Shown piece after piece: positions 39,617 through 47,515 of a stretch of 64,000 nt of DNA (position 1 is its first letter; each line of letters begins with the position of its first letter). The notes below the pieces were generated by a model that had not been told where the DNA came from, made no database searches, and saw only the letters and a list, made by a program, of their open reading frames with translations. The translations under genes were made by a program, and so were the position numbers. The DNA is from Rhodothermus marinus (GTDB lineage Bacteria; Bacteroidota; Rhodothermia; Rhodothermales; Rhodothermaceae): assembly GCF_009936275.1 (NCBI RefSeq), contig NZ_AP019797.1:3366830-3430829 (forward strand), in the 5' to 3' direction.

Positions 39617-40225
39617 TTATTTCAGACCCAGATGTTCGAGCACCTCGTCCGGACATCCTTTCCATTCGGCCACGGCCGTGTTGCCCATGTACTGCAGGTC
39701 TTCCATGCCCATCTTGCTCGACCAGAAGCCCGAGGCCACCAGATCCCGAAAGCTGTTGAAAAAGGCCACGCCCGGCGCCATCTCGGGCGGTGCCACGTCG
39801 GGATAGGCGATCAGGTCGAGCATCTCCTGCTGCTGGCTCCGGTTGCATTCGACGAATGGCGCCCCGTAGCGCTGCAGGCACTGGTAGTCGAGCCAGGCCA
39901 GCCCGCCCCGGATGGCCGTCTGCCGCCGCTCCAGCCCCGGAATGAGCGGATCGCTCATGATGAAGTCGATGAAGGCCGGCACGCCGGCATCGCTGGCACT
40001 GCCCGAGCGCTCGTCGGCCGGAATGATCCAGTCGGCCAGCACCGTCACGGTCCGGTACTCGTGCTCGGTGAAAAACTGCCGCCGGTAGTCCGGGCCTGGT
40101 TGCGTCTGGCCCCGTCGCTGTTGCGCCTGTTGCACCTCCTCGGGGCGGCATCCGAAACTGAACGTCGGCGCCGCCGCCATCAACGCCAGCAGCTTGAGTG
40201 CGTCCCGTCGATTCAATTCGCTCAT
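39617..40225 (-). CDS. Gluconate 2-dehydrogenase subunit 3 family protein
   Basis: 202 aa from ATG 40225. N-terminus MSELNRRDALKLLALMAAA has twin arginines and a hydrophobic stretch ending in FSFGC, so it could be Tat-exported and lipidated. The family core (YRTVTVLADWIIPADERSGSASDAGVPAFIDFIMSDP) matches the small subunit of membrane sugar dehydrogenases, which partners a GMC-type flavoprotein. It overlaps the GMC gene by 4 bp. Confidence 0.85.
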   Translation of the reverse strand: MSELNRRDALKLLALMAAAPTFSFGCRPEEVQQAQQRRGQTQPGPDYRRQFFTEHEYRTVTVLADWIIPADERSGSASDAGVPAFIDFIMSDPLIPGLERRQTAIRGGLAWLDYQCLQRYGAPFVECNRSQQQEMLDLIAYPDVAPPEMAPGVAFFNSFRDLVASGFWSSKMGMEDLQYMGNTAVAEWKGCPDEVLEHLGLK

Positions 40226-41958
40226 AGGTTGCCCTGTTTGCGCTGTTCGACAATGTAGTCCGCCGTGCGCCAGGCCAGCGCCAGAATCGTCCACGTCGGG
40301 TTCTTGTGCGGCATCGACACGAACGGCCCGGCATCCACCACGAACAGGTTCGGCACGTCGTGCGCCTGGCAGAACGGATTCAGCACCGAGGTCTTCGGAT
40401 CACGTCCCATGCGCGTGGTGCCCGCCTCGTGGATGATCTCGCCCGGCTTCGTAATGCCGTAGCCCCGCTCCGGCCCCGGCATCTCGTCGAGCGGCTCGCC
40501 GCCCATCGCCCGGATGATCTCCCGCCCCGTCTCCTGCATGTGCCGCGCCTGGCGGATCTCTTCGTCGCTCCACTTCACGTGGAAGCGCAGCACCGGAATG
40601 CCGTAGCGATCCACCACGTTCGGATCGACCGTGCAATAGTTCTCGTAGCGGGCGATCATCTCGCCGCGCCCCGAAAAGCCCACGATCGCCCCGTAGAGCT
40701 GGCGGTAGTCCTCCTTGAGCTGCAGGCCGTAGCCTCCGCCGCCTTTCGGACGGGGCCGACCATCCGGGCCGGGCAGCCGACCGTTGAGCCGGTGAATGCC
40801 CGCCCCGAAGCCGTAGCCCGGCATGCGGCGCCCGCCCCACACCTCCAGGTGATACCCGCGCGGAAAGTCCAGCTTCTGGTTGTAGGCCCACCAGGGAATG
40901 TAGATGTGCATGCCGCCCACGCCGTCCTCGTTGTGCGGCAGGTTCTTGACCAGCGCCGGGATGAAGCCCGCCACGCTCGTGCCCGTCGAGTCCATCAGGT
41001 AGCGCCCCACCAGCCCACTCGAATTGGCCAGGCCGTTTTCGTAGCGCGGGCCGCGCGAGTTAAGAAGCAGCCGCGCCGTCTCGCAGGCACTGGCCCCCAG
41101 CACCACGATCCGCGCCCGCACCTGCCGCTCCTGCATCGTCTCCTTGTCGATGTAGGAGACGCCCCGCGCCCGCAGGTTCTCGTCCACCAGAATCTCCCGG
41201 GCCATGGCGTTCGGGATGATCGTCAGCCGGCCCGTCTCCAGCGCGGGCGGAATCAGCACGTAGCTCGAGGCGAAGTTGGCCCGCACCGTGCAGCCCCGGT
41301 TGCACTGGGAGCAGTAGTGGCAGGCCGGGCGGCCGTTGAGCGGTCGCGTCAGAATCGACAGCCGCGAGGCCAGCACCGGAATACCCAGCTTCTCGCAGGC
41401 CTTTGCCACCAGCAGCTCGTAGCAGCGCGGCTTCGGCGGCGGCAGAAAAATGCCGTCCGGCTCGTTGTAGAAGTTATCCTTCGAGCCGAACACGCCGATC
41501 AGGCGATCGACTTTGTCGTAGTAGGGCGCCAGGTCTTCGTAGCCGATCGGCCAGTCGTCGCCGTAGCCGTCGCGGCTTTTACCCTTGAAGTCGTCGGGCC
41601 CGAAGCGGAGCGAGATGCGGCCCCAGTGGTTGGTCCGCCCGCCCAGCATCCGTGCCCGGAACCACATCCAGTCGGTCCCTTCGTCTTTCAGATAGGGCTC
41701 GCCAGGGATCTCCCAGCCGCCGTAGCAGGCGTCGAACTCCCCGAAAGGACGCTCCACGGTGGAAGCACCGCGCCGGGGCGACTCGTAGTTCCAGGAAAAC
41801 ATGGCGCCGTCGCGGGTCACATCCCACATCGGCCCCGCTTCGAGCATCACCACGTTGGCCCCGGCCTGGGTCAGTACGTAGGCGGCCATGCCGCCCCCGG
41901 CCCCGGAACCGATAATGCACACATCGTACGCCGGGGCCCGGTCAAGCACCTGAGGCAT
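40222..41958 (-). CDS. GMC-family oxidoreductase (large subunit of a sugar dehydrogenase)
   Basis: 578 aa from ATG 41958, with GGAG 8 bp upstream; a TTG two codons earlier is less likely. FAD motif DVCIIGSGAGGGMAAYVLTQAGANVVMLEAG at the N-terminus. A Cys-rich segment (CHYCSQCNRGCTVRANF, about 215) and C-terminal GMC domain (EIIHEAGTTRMGRDPKTSVLNPFCQAHDVPNLFVVDAGPF) are typical of gluconate/sorbitol-type GMC enzymes. Substrate is not known; the locus suggests a hexose or amino sugar. The electron acceptor is probably a cytochrome not encoded here. Confidence 0.88.
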   Translation of the reverse strand: MPQVLDRAPAYDVCIIGSGAGGGMAAYVLTQAGANVVMLEAGPMWDVTRDGAMFSWNYESPRRGASTVERPFGEFDACYGGWEIPGEPYLKDEGTDWMWFRARMLGGRTNHWGRISLRFGPDDFKGKSRDGYGDDWPIGYEDLAPYYDKVDRLIGVFGSKDNFYNEPDGIFLPPPKPRCYELLVAKACEKLGIPVLASRLSILTRPLNGRPACHYCSQCNRGCTVRANFASSYVLIPPALETGRLTIIPNAMAREILVDENLRARGVSYIDKETMQERQVRARIVVLGASACETARLLLNSRGPRYENGLANSSGLVGRYLMDSTGTSVAGFIPALVKNLPHNEDGVGGMHIYIPWWAYNQKLDFPRGYHLEVWGGRRMPGYGFGAGIHRLNGRLPGPDGRPRPKGGGGYGLQLKEDYRQLYGAIVGFSGRGEMIARYENYCTVDPNVVDRYGIPVLRFHVKWSDEEIRQARHMQETGREIIRAMGGEPLDEMPGPERGYGITKPGEIIHEAGTTRMGRDPKTSVLNPFCQAHDVPNLFVVDAGPFVSMPHKNPTWTILALAWRTADYIVEQRKQGNL

Positions 41959-42052
41959 CGGCAAACTCCGGCTGCTTCGACAAACGGTTAACGTACCGTG
42001 AAGTATAGGCGAGAGCGGTTACAGACTCAAGTCCGGGCGCCGTCTCCCTGCA

Positions 42053-42072
42053 TTTTGGAACCGGTCCCGAAA
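42053..42072. promoter_or_regulatory. LacI-type operator candidate upstream of nagB
   Basis: An imperfect palindrome, TTTTGGAACCGGTCCCGAAA, 73 bp upstream of the nagB-like ATG and about 95 bp from the divergent GMC gene; by eye 8 of 10 base pairs are symmetric. Its core TGGAACCGGTCCC recurs at 47405 upstream of susC and resembles the general LacI-family operator TGnAAnCGnTnnCA. The divergent gap 41959-42144 has no other feature I can name. Confidence 0.5.
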
Positions 42073-42144
42073 TGCCAAACCCCTTGCGTACGGTGGCTTT
42101 AGCACCGGATCATTGGAAGGGCAACCAACCGAAGCAGAGCAACC

Positions 42145-44073
42145 ATGTCGGTAAACGCCACAATGCAATCATCCATCCCTGCCGTAAGTCCGACCACCGA
42201 GGGAACGCAGCGCGAGCGGGTGCCGGTGCGGATCTTCGACAATCCGGCGCAGCTCGCCCGCGAGGTGGCCCGGCGCATTGCCGAGTTGATCCGGGAGCGA
42301 CAGGCCGAAGGCCGCACGGTGGTGCTGGGCCTGCCCACGGGCTCCACGCCCATCGGCGTCTATCAGGAGCTGATCCGCATGCACCGGGAAGAGGGGCTCG
42401 ACTTTTCCAACGTGATCACCTTCAACCTGGACGAATACTACCCCATGCATCCGGATAGCCTTCAGAGCTATCACCGGTTCATGCGGGAAAATCTTTTCGA
42501 CCACCTCAACATTCCGCCCGAAAACATCCACATCCCCCGCGGCGACATCCCGCCCGAAGAAGTCGAGGCGCACTGTCAGGCCTACGAGGAGGAGATCCGG
42601 AAGGCCGGCGGACTGGATCTGGTGCTGCTGGGCATCGGGCGCAGCGGCCACATCGGCTTCAACGAGCCGGGCTCGGGCCCCGAGACGCGCACGCGGCTGG
42701 TGGTGCTCGACGAAATCACGCGCAAAGACGCCGCCAGCGACTTCTTCGGTGAAGAAAACGTGCCGCGCCACGCCATCACGATGGGCATCGGCACGATCCT
42801 CGAAGCCCGCGAGATCATCCTGATGGCCACCGGCGAGCACAAGGCGCCTATTGTCCGCCGGGCCGTCGAGGAACCGCCCGACCGCCAGGTGCCGGCCAGC
42901 TTCCTGCAGACGCACCCGAACGCCGCCTTCTACCTGGACCGCGCGGCCGCCAGCGAACTGACCCGTGAAAAGACCCCCTGGCTCGTGCGCGAGGTGGTCT
43001 GGGACAAGCCGATGGCCAAGCGGGCCATCATCTGGCTTTCGGAAAAGCTAGGCAAGGCGATTCTCAAACTCGAGGCGGCCGACTTCTACCGGAATCACCT
43101 GCACAGCCTCGTGCACGCCTACCCCGATGTCGATGCGCTCTGCCTGGAGATCTTCGAAGACCTGCGCCAGCGCATCGTCTATCCCCACCAGCTCTTCAAG
43201 CGCCAGCGCGTGATCGTCTTCAGTCCGCACCCGGACGACGACGTGATTTCGATGGGCGGGATGCTCGACAAGCTGGTGGCCAATCAGAACGAGGTGATCG
43301 TCGCCTACATGACGAACGGCTCGGTGGCCGTCTTCGACGCCGACGTGCGGCGCTACCTCCGCTTCGTCGAGCTCAGCCACGACATTCTGGGGCTGGAAGG
43401 CGAAGCGCTCGAACGCTTCCGGGCGCGCCAGCAGGAAATCCTGGACTTCTTCGCCCGCAAAAAGCCGGGCGAGGTGGATCTGGAGGTGATCCAGAAGCTC
43501 AAGGCGCACATTCGCTACGCCGAGGCGGTGGCGGCCATCGAAGTGGTGGGCCTGACGGCCGAGCACGCCCGCTTTCTGGACATGCCCTTCTACAAGACGG
43601 GCACCGTCCGCAAAGACCCCATCGGGGAGGCTGACATTCGCATCGTGCACGACCTGCTCGAAGAAATCCGCCCGCATCACATCTTCGTGGCGGGCGACCT
43701 GTCGGACCCGCACGGCACGCACCGCATGTGCTACACGGCCATCCAGCAGGCGCTGCAGCGCTACCACCGGGCGCACCCGCGCGAGGAGTGGCCGCTGGTG
43801 TGGCTCTACCGGGGCGCCTGGCAGGAATGGGAGGTGCACCAGGCCGACGTCTTTCTGCCCATGTCGAAGGCGGACCTCGACCGCAAGATCGAGGCCATCT
43901 TCAAACACGAGAGCCAGAAAGACCGGGCCATGTTTCCGGGTGCCTACGACGACCGGGAGTTCTGGCAGCGCGCCCGCGATCGCAACCGGGGCACGGCCGA
44001 AACGCTCAACCGCCTCGGCCTGCCCGAATTCTATGCCGCCGAAGCCTTCGTCACCTGCTATGAGATGCCCTGA
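42145..44073 (+). CDS. nagB: NagB-type glucosamine-6-phosphate deaminase fused to a PIG-L/LmbE deacetylase domain
   Basis: 642 aa. N-terminal NagB domain (about 25-280) with GLPTGSTPIGVYQEL, NLDEYY and GIGRSGHIGFNEPG. C-terminal PIG-L/LmbE deacetylase-like domain (about 340-640), whose zinc motif is VIVFSPHPDDDVISMGG, with the later DPHGTHRMC. In canonical NagB the catalytic set includes Asp in GxxxDGHIAFNEP; here that position is Ser167, while His169 and Glu174 are kept. The fused form is found in Bacteroidota as I recall it. Expected role is in GlcNAc-6-P/GlcN-6-P catabolism, but the Asp-to-Ser change leaves activity open. Confidence 0.85.
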   Translation: MSVNATMQSSIPAVSPTTEGTQRERVPVRIFDNPAQLAREVARRIAELIRERQAEGRTVVLGLPTGSTPIGVYQELIRMHREEGLDFSNVITFNLDEYYPMHPDSLQSYHRFMRENLFDHLNIPPENIHIPRGDIPPEEVEAHCQAYEEEIRKAGGLDLVLLGIGRSGHIGFNEPGSGPETRTRLVVLDEITRKDAASDFFGEENVPRHAITMGIGTILEAREIILMATGEHKAPIVRRAVEEPPDRQVPASFLQTHPNAAFYLDRAAASELTREKTPWLVREVVWDKPMAKRAIIWLSEKLGKAILKLEAADFYRNHLHSLVHAYPDVDALCLEIFEDLRQRIVYPHQLFKRQRVIVFSPHPDDDVISMGGMLDKLVANQNEVIVAYMTNGSVAVFDADVRRYLRFVELSHDILGLEGEALERFRARQQEILDFFARKKPGEVDLEVIQKLKAHIRYAEAVAAIEVVGLTAEHARFLDMPFYKTGTVRKDPIGEADIRIVHDLLEEIRPHHIFVAGDLSDPHGTHRMCYTAIQQALQRYHRAHPREEWPLVWLYRGAWQEWEVHQADVFLPMSKADLDRKIEAIFKHESQKDRAMFPGAYDDREFWQRARDRNRGTAETLNRLGLPEFYAAEAFVTCYEMP

Positions 44074-45199
44074 ACCCTGGAGCCGGGCCGGCTGTCTGGC
44101 CGTCTGTTTCGGCTTCCTCCGGCTGCTTCTGGACGCTTCGACGGTGGCCGGGCAGCCGGTCATGGCTCCGGATTCGCTGTTGCCTTTTGCGCCCCGCACC
44201 TACGTCTGCTACCGAAGCGATCGGCCGCTTCACATCGACGGCCGCCTCGACGAACCCGCCTGGCAGGCCGCCCCGTGGAGCGCGCCGTTTGTGGACATCG
44301 AAGGACCACGCCGCCCACCCCCACCCTACCGCACCCGCGTCAAGCTGCTCTGGGACGACACGTACCTCTACATTGGCGCCGAGCTGGAAGAACCCCACCT
44401 GTGGGCCACGCTGACCCGGCGCGATACGGTCATCTTCTACGACAACGACTTCGAGGTTTTCATCGACCCCGACGGCGATACGCACGCCTACTACGAACTG
44501 GAGATCAACGCGCTGGGGACCGTCTGGGACCTGCTGCTGCTCAAACCCTACCGCGACGGCGGCCCGGCCCTCGACGCCTGGGACATCCGGGAGCTGCAGG
44601 CGGCCGTGGCGCTCGACGGCACGCTGAACGATCCGTCCGATACCGACCGTGGCTGGACCGTCGAACTGGCCCTGCCCTGGGACGTGCTCGAAGAAGCGGC
44701 CCCCGAAGGGCGCCCGCCCCGCCCCGGGGAGCAGTGGCGCATGAACTTCTCGCGCGTGCAGTGGCCGCTGGAGGTGGTCAACGGCCGCTACCGCAAACGT
44801 CGGGATCCGGCAACCGGACGCCCCCTTCCCGAATCGAACTGGGTCTGGTCGCCGCAAGGCGTGGTCAACATGCACCTGCCCGAACGCTGGGGCTACGTGC
44901 AGTTTTCGGCGCTCGTGGCCGGCACCGGGACCGAACCGTTCCTTCCACACTCGGACGAGCCGGTGCGCTGGCTGCTCCGCCAGCTCTACTATCGCCAGCG
45001 GCTGTTCCGCGAGCGGCATGGCCGCTACGCCCGCACGCTCGACGAACTGGAGGTCCCCGCCAACCGGCACACGCGCTACCGCCTGACGCTCCAGACTACC
45101 GAAAGCCTCTACGAAATCACGGCCGCGCTGCCCGACGGCGCACGCCTGCACCTTCGCGAAGACGGACGGATCTGGAAAACCCGACCCGATACCCCATGA
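44060..45199 (+). CDS. CBM9-like carbohydrate-binding family protein
   Basis: 379 aa from ATG 44060, overlapping the nagB end by 14 bp. The N-terminus (about 1-35) is a signal-like hydrophobic stretch (RAGCLAVCFGFLRLLLDASTV). The body is a CBM9-like sandwich (about 45-250: PLHIDGRLDEPAWQAAPWS, TRVKLLWDDTYLYIGAELEEP, DNDFEVFIDPDGDTHAYYELEINALGTVWDLLL), found in proteins annotated as carbohydrate-binding family 9-like and often exported in glycan loci. No catalytic motif. It ends 4 bp inside the next gene. Confidence 0.75.
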   Translation: MRCPEPWSRAGCLAVCFGFLRLLLDASTVAGQPVMAPDSLLPFAPRTYVCYRSDRPLHIDGRLDEPAWQAAPWSAPFVDIEGPRRPPPPYRTRVKLLWDDTYLYIGAELEEPHLWATLTRRDTVIFYDNDFEVFIDPDGDTHAYYELEINALGTVWDLLLLKPYRDGGPALDAWDIRELQAAVALDGTLNDPSDTDRGWTVELALPWDVLEEAAPEGRPPRPGEQWRMNFSRVQWPLEVVNGRYRKRRDPATGRPLPESNWVWSPQGVVNMHLPERWGYVQFSALVAGTGTEPFLPHSDEPVRWLLRQLYYRQRLFRERHGRYARTLDELEVPANRHTRYRLTLQTTESLYEITAALPDGARLHLREDGRIWKTRPDTP

Positions 45200-46269
45200 C
45201 CCGCAGGGAGTTGCTGCAACGTCTCGGGGCCGGCCTTGCCGCGCTGGCCCTTGGCTGTCGCCCTGAATCCACCACGCCGCGCTACAAGCACTGGGCCTGG
45301 ATGGGCGCCAGCGTGGGCAGCGACGACGATGCCCGCCGCACCTTTGCCCGCCTGAAAAGCAGCGGAATCGATGCGCTCCTGCTCCACGAAAACCGCGAAG
45401 AAGGACCGGCCTTCTACGAGCGCCTGATTCCGCTCGCGCAGGCCGAAGGGATCGAGCTACATGCCTGGATCCCCACCATGTTGCAGGCCGAGCTGCTCGA
45501 GACGCATCCCGACTGGTACGCCGTCAACCGCGAGGGCGTCTCGACGGCCGAAAAGCCCCCCTACGTGGACTACTACCGCTTCCTTTCGCCCTGCGTGCCC
45601 GGCGTGCGGGCCTACCTGGCCGACTACTACGACCGCATGGCGCAGATCGAAGGGCTGGCCGGCCTGCACCTCGACTACATCCGCTTTCCCGACGTGATCC
45701 TGCCCATCACGCTCCAGCCGAAGTACGGGCTCGTGCAGGACCGAGAGTATCCGCCCTTCGACTACGGCTACCATCCTGAATGCCGGGCGCAGTTCAAAGC
45801 GCAGACCGGCCTCGATCCGCTCGAACTGGAAGACCCCTCGGCCAACGAAGCCTGGCGACAGTTCCGCTACGATCAGATCACGGCCGTGGTGCGTCAGATC
45901 GCCGAGCGCGTGCATGCGCGGGGCAAACCGCTGACGGCCGCCGTCTTTCCCACCCCGGAGATTGCCCGCACGCTGGTGCGCCAGGACTGGCCCCGCTGGC
46001 CGCTCGACGCCGTCATGCCCATGATCTACCACAACTTCTATGACAGACCGGTAGCCTGGATCGAAACGGCCACGCGAGAAGGCGTCGACGCGCTCGGCGG
46101 CCGCATGCCGCTCTACAGCGGGCTGTTCGTGCCGGCACTCACCCCCGAGGAACTGGCGCAGGCCATCGACTATGCGCTGGCGGGCGGCGCTTCGGGCATT
46201 TCACTCTTCAACGTGGAATCGCTGACCGACGCGCACTGGCAGGTGCTGAAGACCCGGCTGGCATCCTGA
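45196..46269 (+). CDS. Glycosidase-like (GHL10/DUF4985 type) lipoprotein
   Basis: 357 aa. MTRRELLQRLGAGLAALALGC is a lipoprotein signal with a possible Tat-like RR. The rest is a TIM-barrel glycosyl-hydrolase-like domain (DDARRTFARLKSSGIDALLLHENREEG; LHAWIPTMLQAELLETHPDWYAVNREG; GLHLDYIRFPDV; AVMPMIYHNFYDRPVAW) that resembles the family-10-like hydrolases. Acidic residues in the LHLDYIRFPD strand fit catalysis, but the substrate cannot be told. It is translationally coupled to the CBM9-like gene. Confidence 0.7.
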   Translation: MTRRELLQRLGAGLAALALGCRPESTTPRYKHWAWMGASVGSDDDARRTFARLKSSGIDALLLHENREEGPAFYERLIPLAQAEGIELHAWIPTMLQAELLETHPDWYAVNREGVSTAEKPPYVDYYRFLSPCVPGVRAYLADYYDRMAQIEGLAGLHLDYIRFPDVILPITLQPKYGLVQDREYPPFDYGYHPECRAQFKAQTGLDPLELEDPSANEAWRQFRYDQITAVVRQIAERVHARGKPLTAAVFPTPEIARTLVRQDWPRWPLDAVMPMIYHNFYDRPVAWIETATREGVDALGGRMPLYSGLFVPALTPEELAQAIDYALAGGASGISLFNVESLTDAHWQVLKTRLAS

Positions 46270-46275
46270 GCGCCT

Positions 46276-47220
46276 TCATTCCGAGCCGACACCGGTCGCC
46301 AGCAGGCGCCGGGCCAGGCGCAACGCGCCTTCGACCGGCCGCCGCCGCTGCACCTCGACGGACCAGTCCGGCCAGCGCCGGGCAAGCTGCTCGCGCAATC
46401 GGGCCACGTAAAACGGCTCGTTCATCAACCCTCCGGCCAGAGCCATGCGGGGGGCCACGTCGTCGCCGAGTCGCTGCAGAAGCCATCCGACCTGTTCGAC
46501 CAGCCGGGCCACCTGATCGTCCACGATGTGCCGCGCCACCGGATCGCCCGTACGCGCGGCCTCCAGCACGACCGGCGCGAACTGCTGCAGCGGCCAGCGC
46601 TCCTGATAGACGCGGTGGATGATGGCGTCGCGTTCGCTGAGCTGAAAGCGCTCGGCCAGCAACGCCTGCAGGCGCGTGGGAGGCCCGCCGTCGAGCGCGT
46701 GGGCGACGGCCTGCAGCCCGGCGCGGGCGATGGCAAAGCCACTCCCTTCGTCGCCCAGCAGGTAGCCCCAGCCGCCGGCCACTTCGATCCGCCCCTGCAG
46801 CGTACGGGCCAGAATGACCGAGCCGGTCCCTGCCACCAGGACGACGCCGCTCCCTCCTTCAAAGGCCGCCTCCAGCGCAATCTCCGCGTCGTGGACCACC
46901 CGTACCTGCACGGCGCGCCCGCCGTCCCCGAGCACCTGCTGGAGTCGCCGGGCCAGCAGCTCCTGGTCTTTCAGACGGCCGCATCCGGCAATGCCCGCGC
47001 ATACGGAAAGCACCGATACCTCGGGGAAATGGCGCAGCGCCTGTTCGATCAACTCCTGCAGAACGGCCACGGTCTGTTCGAAGCCGACCCGTTGCAGATT
47101 GGCACCCGGCCCGACCAGCCGCACGGGCTCGCTTCGGGCATTCGGCGTAACGGCCAGCAGCTCGGTCGACGAGCCGCCCACGTCCAGACCGACGAGCAGC
47201 GATGGCACGGAATGCTCCAT
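46276..47220 (-). CDS. N-acetylglucosamine kinase-like (BadF/BadG family) protein
   Basis: 314 aa. An actin-like ATPase fold: phosphate-1 motif LLVGLDVGGSSTELLAVTP, phosphate-2 VVLVAGTGSVILAR, and GGWGYLLGDEGSGFAIARAGLQAV, as in mammalian and bacteroidal GlcNAc kinases of the BadF/BadG/BcrA/BcrD group. It would phosphorylate GlcNAc (released by the GH20 enzyme and imported) to GlcNAc-6-P. It is divergent from susC. Specificity rests on the context. Confidence 0.82.
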   Translation of the reverse strand: MEHSVPSLLVGLDVGGSSTELLAVTPNARSEPVRLVGPGANLQRVGFEQTVAVLQELIEQALRHFPEVSVLSVCAGIAGCGRLKDQELLARRLQQVLGDGGRAVQVRVVHDAEIALEAAFEGGSGVVLVAGTGSVILARTLQGRIEVAGGWGYLLGDEGSGFAIARAGLQAVAHALDGGPPTRLQALLAERFQLSERDAIIHRVYQERWPLQQFAPVVLEAARTGDPVARHIVDDQVARLVEQVGWLLQRLGDDVAPRMALAGGLMNEPFYVARLREQLARRWPDWSVEVQRRRPVEGALRLARRLLATGVGSE

Positions 47221-47404
47221 GTTTCAAGCACTTGGCATTGGCCGGCGCCTTTTACCTTTCATTTATGCCTGCGCTTCCAGCAGGACGCCTTCTGTTCACG
47301 ATTTTCTATCAAAAAGAAATCTCGAGAAGCCTGCTCGGCGCAAGAAACAGCAGCAGCCCGTCCGGTGCAACCTGGTAACGCTCCCAAAATCACACTTTTT
47401 TCAG

Positions 47405-47420
47405 TGGAACCGATCCCAAA
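47405..47420. promoter_or_regulatory. LacI-type operator candidate upstream of susC
   Basis: TGGAACCGATCCCAAA, 95 bp upstream of the susC ATG, in the 295-bp gap divergent to the GlcNAc kinase. It differs at 2 of 16 positions from the site near nagB (42056-42072), and its first 14 bases fit TGnAAnCGnTnnCA, the generic LacI-family operator, exactly. The remainder of the gap is AT-rich without other clear signals. Confidence 0.5.
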
Positions 47421-47515
47421 GTACGCAGCCGCCTTGCTGAAGCCTGTGGTCCACCCTATTATGAAAACCACATCAAGGCGAAGACAAAAATTTTCCAACC
47501 AAGCTGTCCAAAGCT

